In this document: in pieces, positions 55,559 to 64,000 of the stretch
Numbering within the stretch: the first letter of the stretch is position 1
Layout of the letters: every line of letters starts with the position of its first letter
Assembly: GCF_040361275.1 (NCBI RefSeq)
Contig: NZ_APNH01000002.1
Location: 558,001 to 622,000 of the forward strand
Direction: 5' to 3'
Length of the DNA stretch: 64,000 bases
DNA from: Salinisphaera sp. T31B1
GTDB lineage: Bacteria > Pseudomonadota > Gammaproteobacteria > Nevskiales > Salinisphaeraceae
Notes under the pieces: model-generated
The model's database searches: none
What the model was told of the DNA's origin: nothing
What the model saw: only the letters and a program-made list of their open reading frames with translations
Made by a program: the position numbers and the translations under genes

Positions 55559-55646
55559 GTCCGTATCTCCTGTTGGCGGGTGTTGACGAGATCGATCTCG
55601 AATCCCTGTGCGTTGAAGCCCAACGCACTTATCAGTCTGCGACCCA

Positions 55647-55677
55647 AACCTAGGATTGAAGCCCGGTTTAAGGTCAA
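55647..55677 (-). promoter_or_regulatory. MerR-type promoter/operator 3
   Basis: On the minus strand: -35 TTGACC (55677-55672), 19-bp spacer beginning TTAAA and containing GCTTCAA, -10 TAGGTT (55652-55647). It drives the alpha/beta hydrolase. The layout is identical base for base to the other two in the conserved positions. Confidence 0.78.
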
Positions 55678-55731
55678 CGTCATGCATAAACTATGCGCGA
55701 GGCACCCAACAATGCGAACGCCGACCCGCAC

Positions 55732-55762
55732 TTGACCTTAAATCTAGCTTCAACCATAGAGT
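55732..55762 (+). promoter_or_regulatory. MerR-type promoter/operator 2
   Basis: -35 TTGACC, 19-bp spacer TTAAATCTAGCTTCAACCA, -10 TAGAGT. It lies 68 bases before the gene at 55831 and back to back with promoter 3. Confidence 0.8.
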
Positions 55763-55830
55763 CGCTAAATGGGAAAGCCGACCGCATCGCGCGATCGGAT
55801 CGAAGAAGACATCGACACCAAGGCGACGCT

Positions 55831-56733
55831 ATGGACGAAGGCTTTACGGAGATCGAGTTTGGATCACAGACCGTCGCGGTGCCCAAGGGCGGCTACTACG
55901 ATCGGTTTCGCATGAACCCCGATCTGGACGCGGTCGCGCAGGATGCGGCAGTGGATGATGTCAGCTGGTTTCGACGGATTCCCAAACAGCGCGTCGAATC
56001 CCGCGTCGGGTCGATATGGGCACCGAACTTCTACTATCGTGCCCGCAGCATTCAACTCCTGATGACCGCGCCCGTCGCGCGGCTGCGCGCCATGCTCCCC
56101 GAGCCGTTGGAGCCGTTGCGCGCGTTTCCGGGCCGCGGACTCGTGGCGTTGACGTTCTTCGCCTACGACGTGTGTGATAACGACCCGTATCGCGAGGTAT
56201 CCATCGCCGCGGTGGTGCGCCGGCCCGGCGCACGCGGCCCGCATTCGTTCGAGTTGCTTGATTCAATGCGGCGCCGCAGTTTCTTCGCCCACGTGCTCGC
56301 GCTACCGGTCGACACCGAGATTGCTCGGGTGCGCGGCGTGCATGGGTATCAGCTGCCCAAGTGGCGGACGACTATCGATATCGCAACCGATGATGCCGTG
56401 CAGGCCGAAATCCAGACGACCAACGGTTCGCCGGACCTGTCTATGAGCGCGCCAGTGCCTACATTTACGGAAGCCGCGTCGCAGTCGCATATGGGCACGA
56501 GCACGATGCTGCATCAGGTCGACGGTCGATGGCATCAAACCGTCGTTCGCTCGAACACGCTGTCGTACGCCCAGCGTTCCTTCCCGCACGACGTGCACTT
56601 GGAACGCCACGGCGGGCCAATAAGTCAGTTGCTAGACGGTCTGGGGGCCGCCAAGATCCTGCGAATGGATGTGGTTCGCAACGCCCAGACCGTACTGAAT
56701 CTGCCTGCGCCGCTGCGTACGTCCGACCGTTAG
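55831..56733 (+). CDS. Acetoacetate decarboxylase-like protein
   Basis: The 300-residue protein resembles the acetoacetate decarboxylase fold: APNFYYRARSIQLLMTAPVARLRAMLP, and RGVHGYQLPKWRTTIDI, where K177 falls in the place of the Schiff-base lysine. Classical enzymes have two adjacent lysines; here there is one. Homologues include decarboxylases and aldolase-dehydratases. The ATG at 55831 is chosen from homology. It is under MerR-type promoter 2 and precedes a DJ-1-like gene by 68 bases. Confidence 0.75.
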   Translation: MDEGFTEIEFGSQTVAVPKGGYYDRFRMNPDLDAVAQDAAVDDVSWFRRIPKQRVESRVGSIWAPNFYYRARSIQLLMTAPVARLRAMLPEPLEPLRAFPGRGLVALTFFAYDVCDNDPYREVSIAAVVRRPGARGPHSFELLDSMRRRSFFAHVLALPVDTEIARVRGVHGYQLPKWRTTIDIATDDAVQAEIQTTNGSPDLSMSAPVPTFTEAASQSHMGTSTMLHQVDGRWHQTVVRSNTLSYAQRSFPHDVHLERHGGPISQLLDGLGAAKILRMDVVRNAQTVLNLPAPLRTSDR

Positions 56734-56801
56734 TCCGTGATCCGACGGGAAGAAGGCAGCTTGTAATGACTTACAACATAGAACCAGAAAGGACTGACGC
56801 C

Positions 56802-57485
56802 ATGAGCAAGCGCATCCTGCACGTCGTCAGCAACGTGTCGCACTACGAAGATCCGGCGCATCCGACCGGACTGTGGCTGTCGGAGCTGACCCATGCCTGG
56901 GACGTTTTCGCCGCCCAGGGTCACGAGCAGCACCTGGTCAGCCCGAGCGGCGGGCCGATACCGCTTGAGCCGCGCGCGCTCAAGTGGCCGCTGCTCGATG
57001 CGTCGGCCCGTGCCTGGCTGGCCGATGGGGCGCGTCGTACGCTGTTATCGAACACCGCCGCACCGCAGGACATCGACGCAGAGCAATTCGATGCGATCTA
57101 TTTCACCGGCGGTCACGCGGTGATGTGGGATTTCCCCGACAGCGCCGGCCTGCAACGGATCACGCGCGAGATATTCGAGCGCGGTGGCATCGTTTCAGCC
57201 GTCTGTCATGGCTACTGCGGGCTACTCAATACAAAGCTGTCCGATGGCACCTTGCTGGTTGGCGGGCGACGCGTGACCGGGTTTTCCTGGACAGAAGAAA
57301 TACTCGCCGGTGTCGCCAGGAAGATGCCGTATAACGCCGAGCAGGAAATGAAGAATCGCGGTGCGCGCTACGAGAAAGCCTGGTTGCCGTTCGTGAGCAA
57401 GGTGACGGTGGACGATCGGCTGGTGACCGGACAGAACCCGCAATCGGCCAAGGCAACCGCAAAGCGGGTCGCCGCGCTGCTATAG
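56802..57485 (+). CDS. DJ-1/PfpI (Hsp31-like) family protein
   Basis: The 227-residue protein has an intact active site: acid E28 in LSELTHAWDVF, YFTGGHAVMWDFPD, and nucleophile elbow VCHGYCG with C135. Hsp31/glyoxalase III-like members convert methylglyoxal or act as chaperones. AGAAAGGA precedes the ATG at 56802; an in-frame ATG at 56766 is an alternative. It is probably cotranscribed with the decarboxylase-like gene and convergent with the MerR gene. Confidence 0.88.
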   Translation: MSKRILHVVSNVSHYEDPAHPTGLWLSELTHAWDVFAAQGHEQHLVSPSGGPIPLEPRALKWPLLDASARAWLADGARRTLLSNTAAPQDIDAEQFDAIYFTGGHAVMWDFPDSAGLQRITREIFERGGIVSAVCHGYCGLLNTKLSDGTLLVGGRRVTGFSWTEEILAGVARKMPYNAEQEMKNRGARYEKAWLPFVSKVTVDDRLVTGQNPQSAKATAKRVAALL

Positions 57486-57511
57486 AACGTTACAGCTTCG
57501 CGGCCCGCCGA

Positions 57512-57991
57512 TTAACGGGTTCGACGACGCGGGCGGTGCACGCTCGAAGGCGCGGCTGTGGCATCGAATGTCGCGGTATCGGCCATCTCGCTCAGGCCGA
57601 TTCGCGACAGCACCCGTTTTGCATTCGCTTCACAGTCGATCGACTCCGGCTTGGTTTCGATATCGCGGATCACCGCTTGCAGCTGTGCCTTGCTCTCACC
57701 CAGCTGCGTTTCGAGTGACTCGATATCCGCCACTTTGCGACGAAGCGCCTCGACCAGAGAATCATGATCCCAATGCGCGAGATCGGGCGGCATGAGTTTT
57801 TGCAGTTCGTCCAGGCTGAAGCCGGCGGCTTGCCCCTGCGTGATCAGGTTAAGCACGAGTTCGGCTTCTGGCGGATAACTCCGGTATCCATTGGCCTGGC
57901 GTTCTACCGTCCTTAACAGTCCGATCCGTTCGTAGTAGCGGATACGCGATGCGGCCAGCCCCGTCCGCTTTGCTAGATCACCTATCTTCAT
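57512..57991 (-). CDS. MerR-family transcriptional regulator
   Basis: The 159-residue protein has the MerR winged helix (MKIGDLAKRTGLAASRIRYYERIGLL, 1-26), the NGYRSYPPEAELVLNLI wing region, a dimerisation coiled coil (80-110) and a single cysteine, C120, in ESIDCEANAKRVL. There is no metal-binding C-terminal loop, so an organic or redox signal is more likely than a metal. It is the best candidate to act at the three promoters with 19-bp spacers at 52.5, 55.65 and 55.75 kb. Confidence 0.9.
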   Translation of the reverse strand: MKIGDLAKRTGLAASRIRYYERIGLLRTVERQANGYRSYPPEAELVLNLITQGQAAGFSLDELQKLMPPDLAHWDHDSLVEALRRKVADIESLETQLGESKAQLQAVIRDIETKPESIDCEANAKRVLSRIGLSEMADTATFDATAAPSSVHRPRRRTR

Positions 57992-58359
57992 ATTCGAGTT
58001 CGCACCTGACTCTCATTAACCTTGAATCTGCCGCTGATGTGATTCGGTTGAAAGCATGGATCGGTTCATGGAGTCGCTTCGGATTCTCGACTGTAACTTC
58101 TATCGGGTTCGGTCACGCAATCATCAAGGTTCGCTAACGGCGGCTAGCCAGCTACGGCCAAGCGACATGTAAAAGCGCGCTCGCACGGCCTGCTAATCAA
58201 ACGCGCTGGCGCAATTCGCCGCTGCCCGAATCGCGCAGACCGGGGCGTGGTGTGAAGCTATACCCCTCCTCCAGGATCGTTACTCTGGCTTCTGTCGAAT
58301 GAAACGATCGGACGATTCGCGACGACCGATAAGAGATGAACTCAGTCGGCCGCGATCCA
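57992..58359. other. Intergenic region upstream of the MerR gene
   Basis: 368 bases upstream of merR and downstream of the minus-strand GST-like gene. The TTGACS/TTAAA operator is not present here, so autoregulation through that element is not supported. No gene was recognised. Confidence 0.4.
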
Positions 58360-59283
58360 TTACGCTGCGGTCAGAGCGTACCCGGCACGCGGGAAATGCA
58401 CGTGCAGCAATCCGAATTCCCGGGTGTCCCGTGCGACGACGATACGGTCATCGGTGAACGCAGCCAGGGTTCCCGAGACCGGCACCTTGCCGTAGTCCGA
58501 CGGGGTCACTTCCACCTTGGCGCCGATCGCGGCGGGCGCATCGGACACGCTTTCGGGCACGGGGCGCGGTTCGGCCTCTTTGGCTATCGCAAACGCCTTG
58601 TCCTTTGTGATCTCTGCACGCTCGCCGTGACCGATCTCACTGACACGCTGGTACCACGCTTCGACCTTTTGACCGGCCTCGAGCGGACGGCGATTGCAGC
58701 TGACATAGAGCCAGAGCGGATGAAAACAGGCGAAATCCGCGACGGAGACGGCGTCGCCGCCAACCCATTCATGGGTTTCGAGTCGGGTTTCCAGGTCGTC
58801 CAGCAAGGCGTTCAGTACGGCCTTGGCCTTGTCGCCCTGCGGGGCGCGGACCGTCGAGCCCTTGAGCAGGCTGATGCGGTCCTTGACGAAGCGTACCGTG
58901 CCGATCGGCCCGAACATGCGCAGCATCGTGCCGAACAGCCGTCGCGTGGGCACCGCCCCGATCGCGGCGAAGAACGCCTTGCCCTGGGCTTGCGCCATGA
59001 GTGCCGCGGCATCGGGGTCGACCTGCGCGGGATCGAGCGCCGGATAGTTCAAGCGCGTGGCCAGTTCCTGTGCGATAAGCGCCGTATCGCAGAACATGTC
59101 TGCACCGATTTGGGCGACGGGGATGCGGCGATAGCCGCCGGTGAGCGGGTCGAGGCTCGGCCGCGGTGGCTGCACCGGACACAGCACGGAGGACCACTTC
59201 GCGTCGGTCAGGCCGAACATCAGCCGGATCTTCTCGGCGTAGGGCGAGCCGTCATAATGGTGAAGGATCAGCGAGTCGTTCAT
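58360..59283 (-). CDS. GST-like protein with C-terminal extension domain (paralogue of the gene at 9 kb)
   Basis: The 307-residue protein has LILHHYDGSPYAEKIRLMFG, PLTGGYRRIPVAQIG and ADMFCDT, the same thioredoxin-like GST start as the protein at 9005-9940. A GST C-domain and the extra C-terminal part, with DYGKVPVSG and LLHVHFPRAGY, follow. Both paralogues share the order and spacing of these motifs. It is probably a glutathione-linked detoxification enzyme, substrate unknown. Confidence 0.82.
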   Translation of the reverse strand: MNDSLILHHYDGSPYAEKIRLMFGLTDAKWSSVLCPVQPPRPSLDPLTGGYRRIPVAQIGADMFCDTALIAQELATRLNYPALDPAQVDPDAAALMAQAQGKAFFAAIGAVPTRRLFGTMLRMFGPIGTVRFVKDRISLLKGSTVRAPQGDKAKAVLNALLDDLETRLETHEWVGGDAVSVADFACFHPLWLYVSCNRRPLEAGQKVEAWYQRVSEIGHGERAEITKDKAFAIAKEAEPRPVPESVSDAPAAIGAKVEVTPSDYGKVPVSGTLAAFTDDRIVVARDTREFGLLHVHFPRAGYALTAA

Positions 59284-59753
59284 TTTTATTGTTCATCCTT
59301 GGCATCGAATGACGCCGCGTGCCGGTTGCCGTAGGTCGACAGGCGCTTCGATTCCGTTAACAAAGCGAGATGGATCGTCCGCGCCAGTATAGGGAAGTTC
59401 GGATGCTGGAATGGAGCCGGCCGGATCCGGGGCAGCTCGTGGCTGTTGTATCGATGTGGCCGGCTCGGCATTCGAGCGCTGCGCCGCACGCTAGCGCAAT
59501 GCCGCCCGTCCAACGGATGACTTGCGTTGCAAGCCCGGGGCACGCCGCCCCGTTCAGCCCTCGCCTCGTATGAGCTTTGTTGTATCAACTACGGTCTGCC
59601 TGCCGGACAGATTCGCTGTCCGCCTTCTCTGCATCTAACCGCCGATCTTCAATCCGCCATCGACGATTGCACCGGCGCACACGCCCCCGCACCGGGGACA
59701 AGAGGCCCGACGCTGCGCTGGAGAAACACACCCAGCGCTTTGGTAGGACGTAT
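59284..59753. other. Gap upstream of the GST-like gene
   Basis: 470 bases with no credible gene, repeat or hairpin. It should contain the promoter of the GST-like gene. Confidence 0.4.
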
Positions 59754-60506
59754 TCATTCGCGAGCCGCGATTGTCTGTTGCAGCAGGTCTGCCAGCGCCT
59801 GGTATCGGTGGTCGAAGTGATGCCCGCCGGGCAAGGCGACGACGTCCAGGCCGGCGGCTTGGAGTTGTTCGCAGACAGCATCCGGGTCGTCGACGCCGTA
59901 CAGGCAAGTAGTGCGGTCAGCCGGTAGGCGCTGTGCCTCGGGCAATACCGCACGGCCCTGTGGGCCACGGCCGATCATGGACAGCAGGTGATATTCGAAC
60001 GTGATGTGACTGGCCAGCCCGAGCAACAGGACAGCTGAAACCCGCGCCCGGGTATCGGCCGGTAAGCGGTTGTAGAGAAACGGCAGCACGTCCGCACCGC
60101 GGGAGTAGCCGACCAGCGCGACATGCGACAGCTGCCAGCGTTGTCGATAGGTCTGCACGATGCGATCGAGATCGGCGGCGGCTTCGGCAGGCTCGCGTGC
60201 CCGCCAGTAATAGCGCAGCGAATCCCAGCCGACAACGGCATACCCCGCCTGCGCCAGCGATTGCCCCACGGCTTTGTCGAGCCCGGCCCAGCCGCCGTCG
60301 CCGGAGAGCATGACAACCAGGGTGTCGGTCGCGTTGTCGCTGGCGTTGATATCCAATCCTGGTGGGTAGACGATCAGGGGCAGATCAGCCACCGCGGGGG
60401 CAACGGGTTCGCCGCCCGAGCGGAAAACACAGCCCGGCATCCCTAACAGAATCGCTGCGAAGCCAAGCAGCCATGCCGCGCGCTCAACAAGAAATCGCCG
60501 ATTCAT
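59754..60506 (-). CDS. VirJ/AcvB-like alpha/beta hydrolase lipoprotein
   Basis: The 250-residue protein has a lipobox MPGC with cysteine 26 and the VirJ-type domain: VVMLSGDGGWAGLDKAVG, WDSLRYYWRAREP, nucleophile GYSRGADVLPFLYN and a C-terminal GGHHFD. AcvB and VirJ in Agrobacterium and Rhizobium are periplasmic; AcvB hydrolyses lysyl-phosphatidylglycerol and normally sits with an MprF/LpiA synthase. No such synthase lies in the window. The lipid anchor places it at the cell envelope. Confidence 0.82.
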   Translation of the reverse strand: MNRRFLVERAAWLLGFAAILLGMPGCVFRSGGEPVAPAVADLPLIVYPPGLDINASDNATDTLVVMLSGDGGWAGLDKAVGQSLAQAGYAVVGWDSLRYYWRAREPAEAAADLDRIVQTYRQRWQLSHVALVGYSRGADVLPFLYNRLPADTRARVSAVLLLGLASHITFEYHLLSMIGRGPQGRAVLPEAQRLPADRTTCLYGVDDPDAVCEQLQAAGLDVVALPGGHHFDHRYQALADLLQQTIAARE

Positions 60507-60875
60507 TCACTTCCCATCGCAGCAGACACGCACGCCCTGAGCCAAAGGTCGATGACCGACCGGGATACACGGGCCGGATTATACGTACATGCATCGAGGC
60601 CAGACGGCGAGTTTCGCGCATGAAACCGCCGGGCCCTGGACCGGCAACGGCAGCGATGGGGCATCGTTCCAGCCGCAGCAAACGGGCGCTTTCGATATGA
60701 AACCCCGGACGACGTCTTGTCTTTCGCACGGGATCCTACGATCGGCGTGCGCCTAGCCCGCGCGCAGCTACAAGACGCATGGAATTTTCTCGCCGACTCG
60801 CGAGATCACCGCCCCGGCAGAAACACGGAAACGCCCGGCGAACCGGGCGTTTCATACACCATCGGTCCCGACCGA
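60507..60875. other. Intergenic region with a terminator
   Basis: 369 bases with no gene. The terminator hairpin of the PNPOx-like gene is at 60828-60853; the rest shows no recognisable signal. Confidence 0.45.
60828..60853 (-). terminator. Rho-independent-like terminator of the PNPOx-like gene
   Basis: GAAACGCCCGG and CCGGGCGTTTC pair perfectly around the tetraloop CGAA, 22 bases past the stop codon. On the minus strand the stem is followed by a T-rich CGTGTTT. Confidence 0.8.
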
Positions 60876-61361
60876 TCAGCCGCCGAATTTCTCGTTCTCG
60901 CCGATGTTCGGCGTCTTGTCGCTGTCTAGATTGGCCTTGGCCATTTCATACAGCTGAAAGACCTTGCTCTCCTTGGCGGCCCAGTGCTCGCCCATCTTGA
61001 TATCGATTTCGAGCATGACGACGTCCGGGTCTTCCTTCTCTGGAAGCCAGGCCGCGACGCCCGGGTTCCAATACCGGTCGATTATGTTCTGGTCATCGGT
61101 AATACGTGCCTTGCCCGACATGGAGACATAAACGCCTTCGTCCTGATCGGAAAACGTCAGGCAGACATCGCTGTCGCCTTTCGCTTCCAGCACTTTTTCC
61201 GTGCTGCGTCGCGTGTAGAACCAGATCGTGCCGTCGTATTCGTCCTGCACCAGATGCATGGGCCGGGCCCGCGGCACATCTTCGTCCAACGTGACGAGCA
61301 TCCCGACTTTGATGTCGTTGATGAGTTTCCAGATCTTCTGCTTGTGTTCAGGGCTAGACAT
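60876..61361 (-). CDS. Pyridoxamine 5'-phosphate oxidase-like general stress protein
   Basis: The 161-residue split-barrel flavin-binding-type protein has KVGMLVTLDEDVPRARPMHLV, IWFYTRRSTEKV and VYVSMSGKARITDDQ, the pattern of the general stress protein 26 group. It may bind FMN or F420-like flavins; its reaction is unknown. The ATG at 61361 fits the family start. It stands alone, with its own terminator. Confidence 0.86.
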   Translation of the reverse strand: MSSPEHKQKIWKLINDIKVGMLVTLDEDVPRARPMHLVQDEYDGTIWFYTRRSTEKVLEAKGDSDVCLTFSDQDEGVYVSMSGKARITDDQNIIDRYWNPGVAAWLPEKEDPDVVMLEIDIKMGEHWAAKESKVFQLYEMAKANLDSDKTPNIGENEKFGG

Positions 61362-61888
61362 GAACTTGCCATCCTTCGAGTACGTGAAGTGAATCAAACT
61401 CCGCGGTGCGGCCGGCGGATACGGCGTTCGGGCGCGAAACGCACGGCGCGTCGGCGGTCAGCCGAGATGGCACGTCGTAGGCGAATGCCCGGGGCCACGC
61501 CGCCAGTCGGTGACGAAGGTCTGATACCAGCATACGCGGGGACGAGCCGAATGGTGGCACCGGCCGTCATTCAGTCGCTGTCATCGGAACGCGCGCCATG
61601 GCGAGATATAGCGTCGCGTATTCAGCATCTTGCCCTCGCCGTACGACAACGAGGGGCGCGCGGGCAGAACCGGCATTCGCATCCACGCAGCGTTTGACGA
61701 TCACCGGCGACTGAATACGGCGTCTGCGCCCACAGCCGATGCACCTGCACCGTCACATCGGGCCGGCGGGCCTCGATCGGTTCTTCCCAGCCGGAATCCC
61801 CGGCTCGCATAGTATGGTGTGGTGAACTCATTCGCGCCGGCGGCCGATCGATCAAAGGCCCGACGCCCATCGACAAGGATGCCGCGGC
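61362..61888. other. Divergent intergenic region between the PNPOx-like gene and kup
   Basis: 527 bases with no credible gene. It should contain promoters for both flanking genes; no clear -35/-10 pair or riboswitch was identified. Confidence 0.4.
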
Positions 61889-63919
61889 ATGGCCAGTGAC
61901 AGGTCTGATTCAGACGACGAGCAGAATCAGCATACCCAATCGAGCGACGATCAAAAGCCGGTCGACAAGAGTGAACAGGAACAGATCGCCCAGCCCCATA
62001 CGCCCGAGGAACACGCCGAAAGCAGCGAAAAGGAAGAGCGCCGCGTAGGCCCGGGCCGGCTGGCCGCCCTCGCCCTGGGGGCGCTCGGGGTCTCCTACGG
62101 GGATATCGGCACCAGCCCGCTGTATGCGCTGCGCGAATGCTTCCGGGGATCGAGCCACCTCATGCCGACCAGTGCCAACGTGCTCGGCATCCTCTCACTG
62201 ATCTTCTGGGCGCTGGTCCTGGTGGTCTCGACCAAATACATGCTGGTCGTCACCCGCGCCAACAACAATGGCGAAGGCGGCATGCTGGCGCTGGTGGCGC
62301 TGCTCAACCCCTGGCGGCGGGATGCCGGGCGTCACTCACGGCTGCTGCTCAAGCTCGGCGTGTTCGGCAGCGCCCTGCTCTACGGCAGCTTCATGCTCAC
62401 GCCCGCTATATCGGTATCCAGCGCGGTCGAAGGCCTGAACGTGGCCACCTCGATCTTCCGGCCCTATGTGATCCCGATCACGATCGTGATCCTGATCGGG
62501 CTGTTCGCGATCCAGAGCCGCGGCACCGAGGCCGTGGGGCGCTTCTTCGGCCCGGTGATGATCGTCTGGTTCGTCACGCTCGGCGGCCTGGGACTGTATG
62601 GCATCGTGCAGGAGCCCAGCGTGCTCGGCGCGATCAACCCCTGGCACGGGGTGGACTTCTTCGTGCGTAACCGCGGTACCGGTTTCGTGGTGCTTGGTGC
62701 GGTGTTCCTGGTGGTGACCGGCGGCGAGGCGATGTATGCCGATATGGGGCATTTCGGGCGCCGGCCGATCCAGCTCGCCTGGTTCGTGCTGGTGTTGCCC
62801 GCGCTGCTGCTCAATTACTACGGCCAGGGCGCGATGCTGCTGCATTCGCCCGGTGAATCGGCCAGCCAGCCGTTCTATCATCTGGCGCCGGACTGGGCGC
62901 TCTATCCGCTCGTGGTGCTGGCGACCTGTGCGACCGTGATCGCCTCGCAGGCGGTGATCTCCGGGGCCTTCTCGCTCACCCGTCAGGCCGTCCAGCTCGG
63001 CCAGCTGCCGCCCATGCGGCTGTTCCAGACCTCGTCCGAGGAGTACGGCCAGATCTACGTGCCCACACTGAACTGGCTGTTGATGCTGGCCACCATCGGT
63101 CTGGTGCTCGGCTTTCGCAGTTCGGACAACCTCGCCTGGGCCTACGGGGTGGGCATCTCGTTCGCGATGACGATCACTACCTGCCTCGCCTTCTTCATCA
63201 TGCGCGAGCGCTGGAGATGGCCGCTCTGGGCCGCCCTGCCGCTGACGCTGGGTTTTCTTGCCATCGATCTGCCGTTTTTCGGCGCCAATCTGCTCAAGAT
63301 TCCCCACGGCGGCTGGTTCCCCGTGGTTACCGCGATAGTAGTGTTCACGCTCATGGCGACGTGGCGCCGCGGCCGCGAACTGCTGGCCAAGCGCCTGACC
63401 GAGGACGACCCGGTGCCATTGGAGGAATTCATCCATAACCTGGCGACCGAAGACACGGTCCGTGTGTCCGGCACTGCCATTTTCCTGGCCAGCAGCGATG
63501 CCGGCACCCCACCAATGCTGCTGCATCATCTGGAGCACAACCAGGTGCTGCACAAGCGCGTACTGTTGCTGACCGTACGCACCGAGGACGTGCCCCGAAT
63601 CCCGGCCGCCGACCGGCTGGAGATCAAGGAGCTCGGTGAAGGGGTGTATCGCGTATTCGCCCGCTACGGCTTCATGCAGAACCCGAACGTGCCGGTCGCG
63701 GTACGGCTGTGCGAGCGCTTCGGCATCGAGATCGATACCGACAGGGTCACCTATTATGTCGGTCGCGCCACCATCATCCCCACCGACGACGTGCCCGGCA
63801 TGATGCTCTGGCGAGAGAAGCTGTTCGCCTACATGTCGCGCAACGCGATCCAGCCGGTCTCGTATTACAAGATCCCGCCGGAGCGCGTTATCGAGCTCGG
63901 GCTGCGGGTCGAGATCTAG
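61889..63919 (+). CDS. kup: Low-affinity potassium transporter Kup
   Basis: The 676-residue protein has the Kup signature SYGDIGTSPLYA (69-80), GEGGMLALVALL, about 12 transmembrane helices to residue 500, and a cytoplasmic C-terminal domain ending LGLRVEI. It takes up K+ with protons. The first 55 residues are an extra hydrophilic, acidic and glutamine-rich tail absent from the roughly 622-residue Escherichia coli protein. A weak AAGGA lies 10-14 bases before the ATG. Confidence 0.94.
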   Translation: MASDRSDSDDEQNQHTQSSDDQKPVDKSEQEQIAQPHTPEEHAESSEKEERRVGPGRLAALALGALGVSYGDIGTSPLYALRECFRGSSHLMPTSANVLGILSLIFWALVLVVSTKYMLVVTRANNNGEGGMLALVALLNPWRRDAGRHSRLLLKLGVFGSALLYGSFMLTPAISVSSAVEGLNVATSIFRPYVIPITIVILIGLFAIQSRGTEAVGRFFGPVMIVWFVTLGGLGLYGIVQEPSVLGAINPWHGVDFFVRNRGTGFVVLGAVFLVVTGGEAMYADMGHFGRRPIQLAWFVLVLPALLLNYYGQGAMLLHSPGESASQPFYHLAPDWALYPLVVLATCATVIASQAVISGAFSLTRQAVQLGQLPPMRLFQTSSEEYGQIYVPTLNWLLMLATIGLVLGFRSSDNLAWAYGVGISFAMTITTCLAFFIMRERWRWPLWAALPLTLGFLAIDLPFFGANLLKIPHGGWFPVVTAIVVFTLMATWRRGRELLAKRLTEDDPVPLEEFIHNLATEDTVRVSGTAIFLASSDAGTPPMLLHHLEHNQVLHKRVLLLTVRTEDVPRIPAADRLEIKELGEGVYRVFARYGFMQNPNVPVAVRLCERFGIEIDTDRVTYYVGRATIIPTDDVPGMMLWREKLFAYMSRNAIQPVSYYKIPPERVIELGLRVEI

Positions 63920-64000
63920 CGCCGCGGCTCGGTCGTCACGCAGCGGCCGTGGCCCTGCCCGACGGAACAGTCGATCGCCTTTACGGTCAGGTCTGACGTT
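63920..64000. other. Sequence after kup at the window edge
   Basis: 81 bases with no recognisable feature. Confidence 0.3.

Noticed and set aside
57992-58130. Fourth MerR operator upstream of merR
   Set aside because: TTGACS, TTAAA and GCTTMAA do not occur with the right spacing on either strand.

Overview
The window is a piece of a high-G+C chromosome (most coding stretches look about 64-68 % G+C by eye), most likely from a gammaproteobacterium. The case for that rests on rdgC, a recC-recB-recD locus, a cytochrome bo3 (cyoABCD) operon, a Kup transporter and a tRNA gene with encoded CCA. A halophilic or marine Salinisphaera-like organism would fit, but that is an inference. No IS transposase, integrase, rRNA or CRISPR array was seen.

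Layout. 1-3.2 kb: the end of a flavin/2Fe-2S reductase, an ornithine cyclodeaminase-family enzyme and an AtoE-like fatty-acid transporter. 3.2-4.7 kb: chaC-like gene and rdgC on the minus strand. 5.1-8.1 kb: a NitT/TauT-type ABC importer (lipoprotein, permease, ATPase) ending in a DsrE-like gene. 8.1-10.5 kb: an EAL protein, a GST-like protein and a MOSC protein. 10.6-14.8 kb: a Pat/PatZ-like acetyltransferase missing part of its ATP-grasp region, tRNA-Arg(CCU) followed by a 173-bp tandem duplication that carries the tRNA 3' end, a ModE-like regulator and a GFA-family protein. 14.9-26.2 kb: recC, a membrane EEP-family protein, recB and recD, with a repeat-rich 1-kb gap between recB and recD. 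25.8-37.2 kb: a lower-G+C island that begins inside the 3' part of recD and holds a two-gene Druantia type III-like anti-phage module (DruH and the 2101-residue helicase DruE), bounded by imperfect inverted 20-mers. 37.3-43.2 kb: MAPEG, an ECHDC3-like crotonase and cyoABCD without cyoE. 43.8-49.5 kb: azoreductase, Dps-like, DJ-1-like, NDH-2-like, AhpD-like and GNAT genes, with a divergent MocR regulator. 49.8-51.9 kb: a TonB-dependent receptor. 52.5-59.3 kb: a MerR-linked cluster of small-molecule enzymes. 59.7-64 kb: a VirJ-like lipoprotein, a PNPOx-like stress protein and Kup.

How the parts work together. RecBCD and Druantia sit side by side as two DNA-processing systems that can act on invading DNA. 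Three transcription units in the 52-56 kb cluster carry almost identical promoters: -35 TTGACS, exactly 19 bp of spacer holding a TTAAA/GCTTMAA dyad, then TAGRGT or TAGGTT. This is the hallmark of MerR control, and a MerR gene lies at 57.5 kb, so I propose a local MerR regulon. The redox and electrophile-handling genes on either side (two DJ-1-like proteins, azoreductase, GST, MAPEG, AhpD-like) suggest a quinone/aldehyde/oxidant stress neighbourhood; that is inferred from family membership only.
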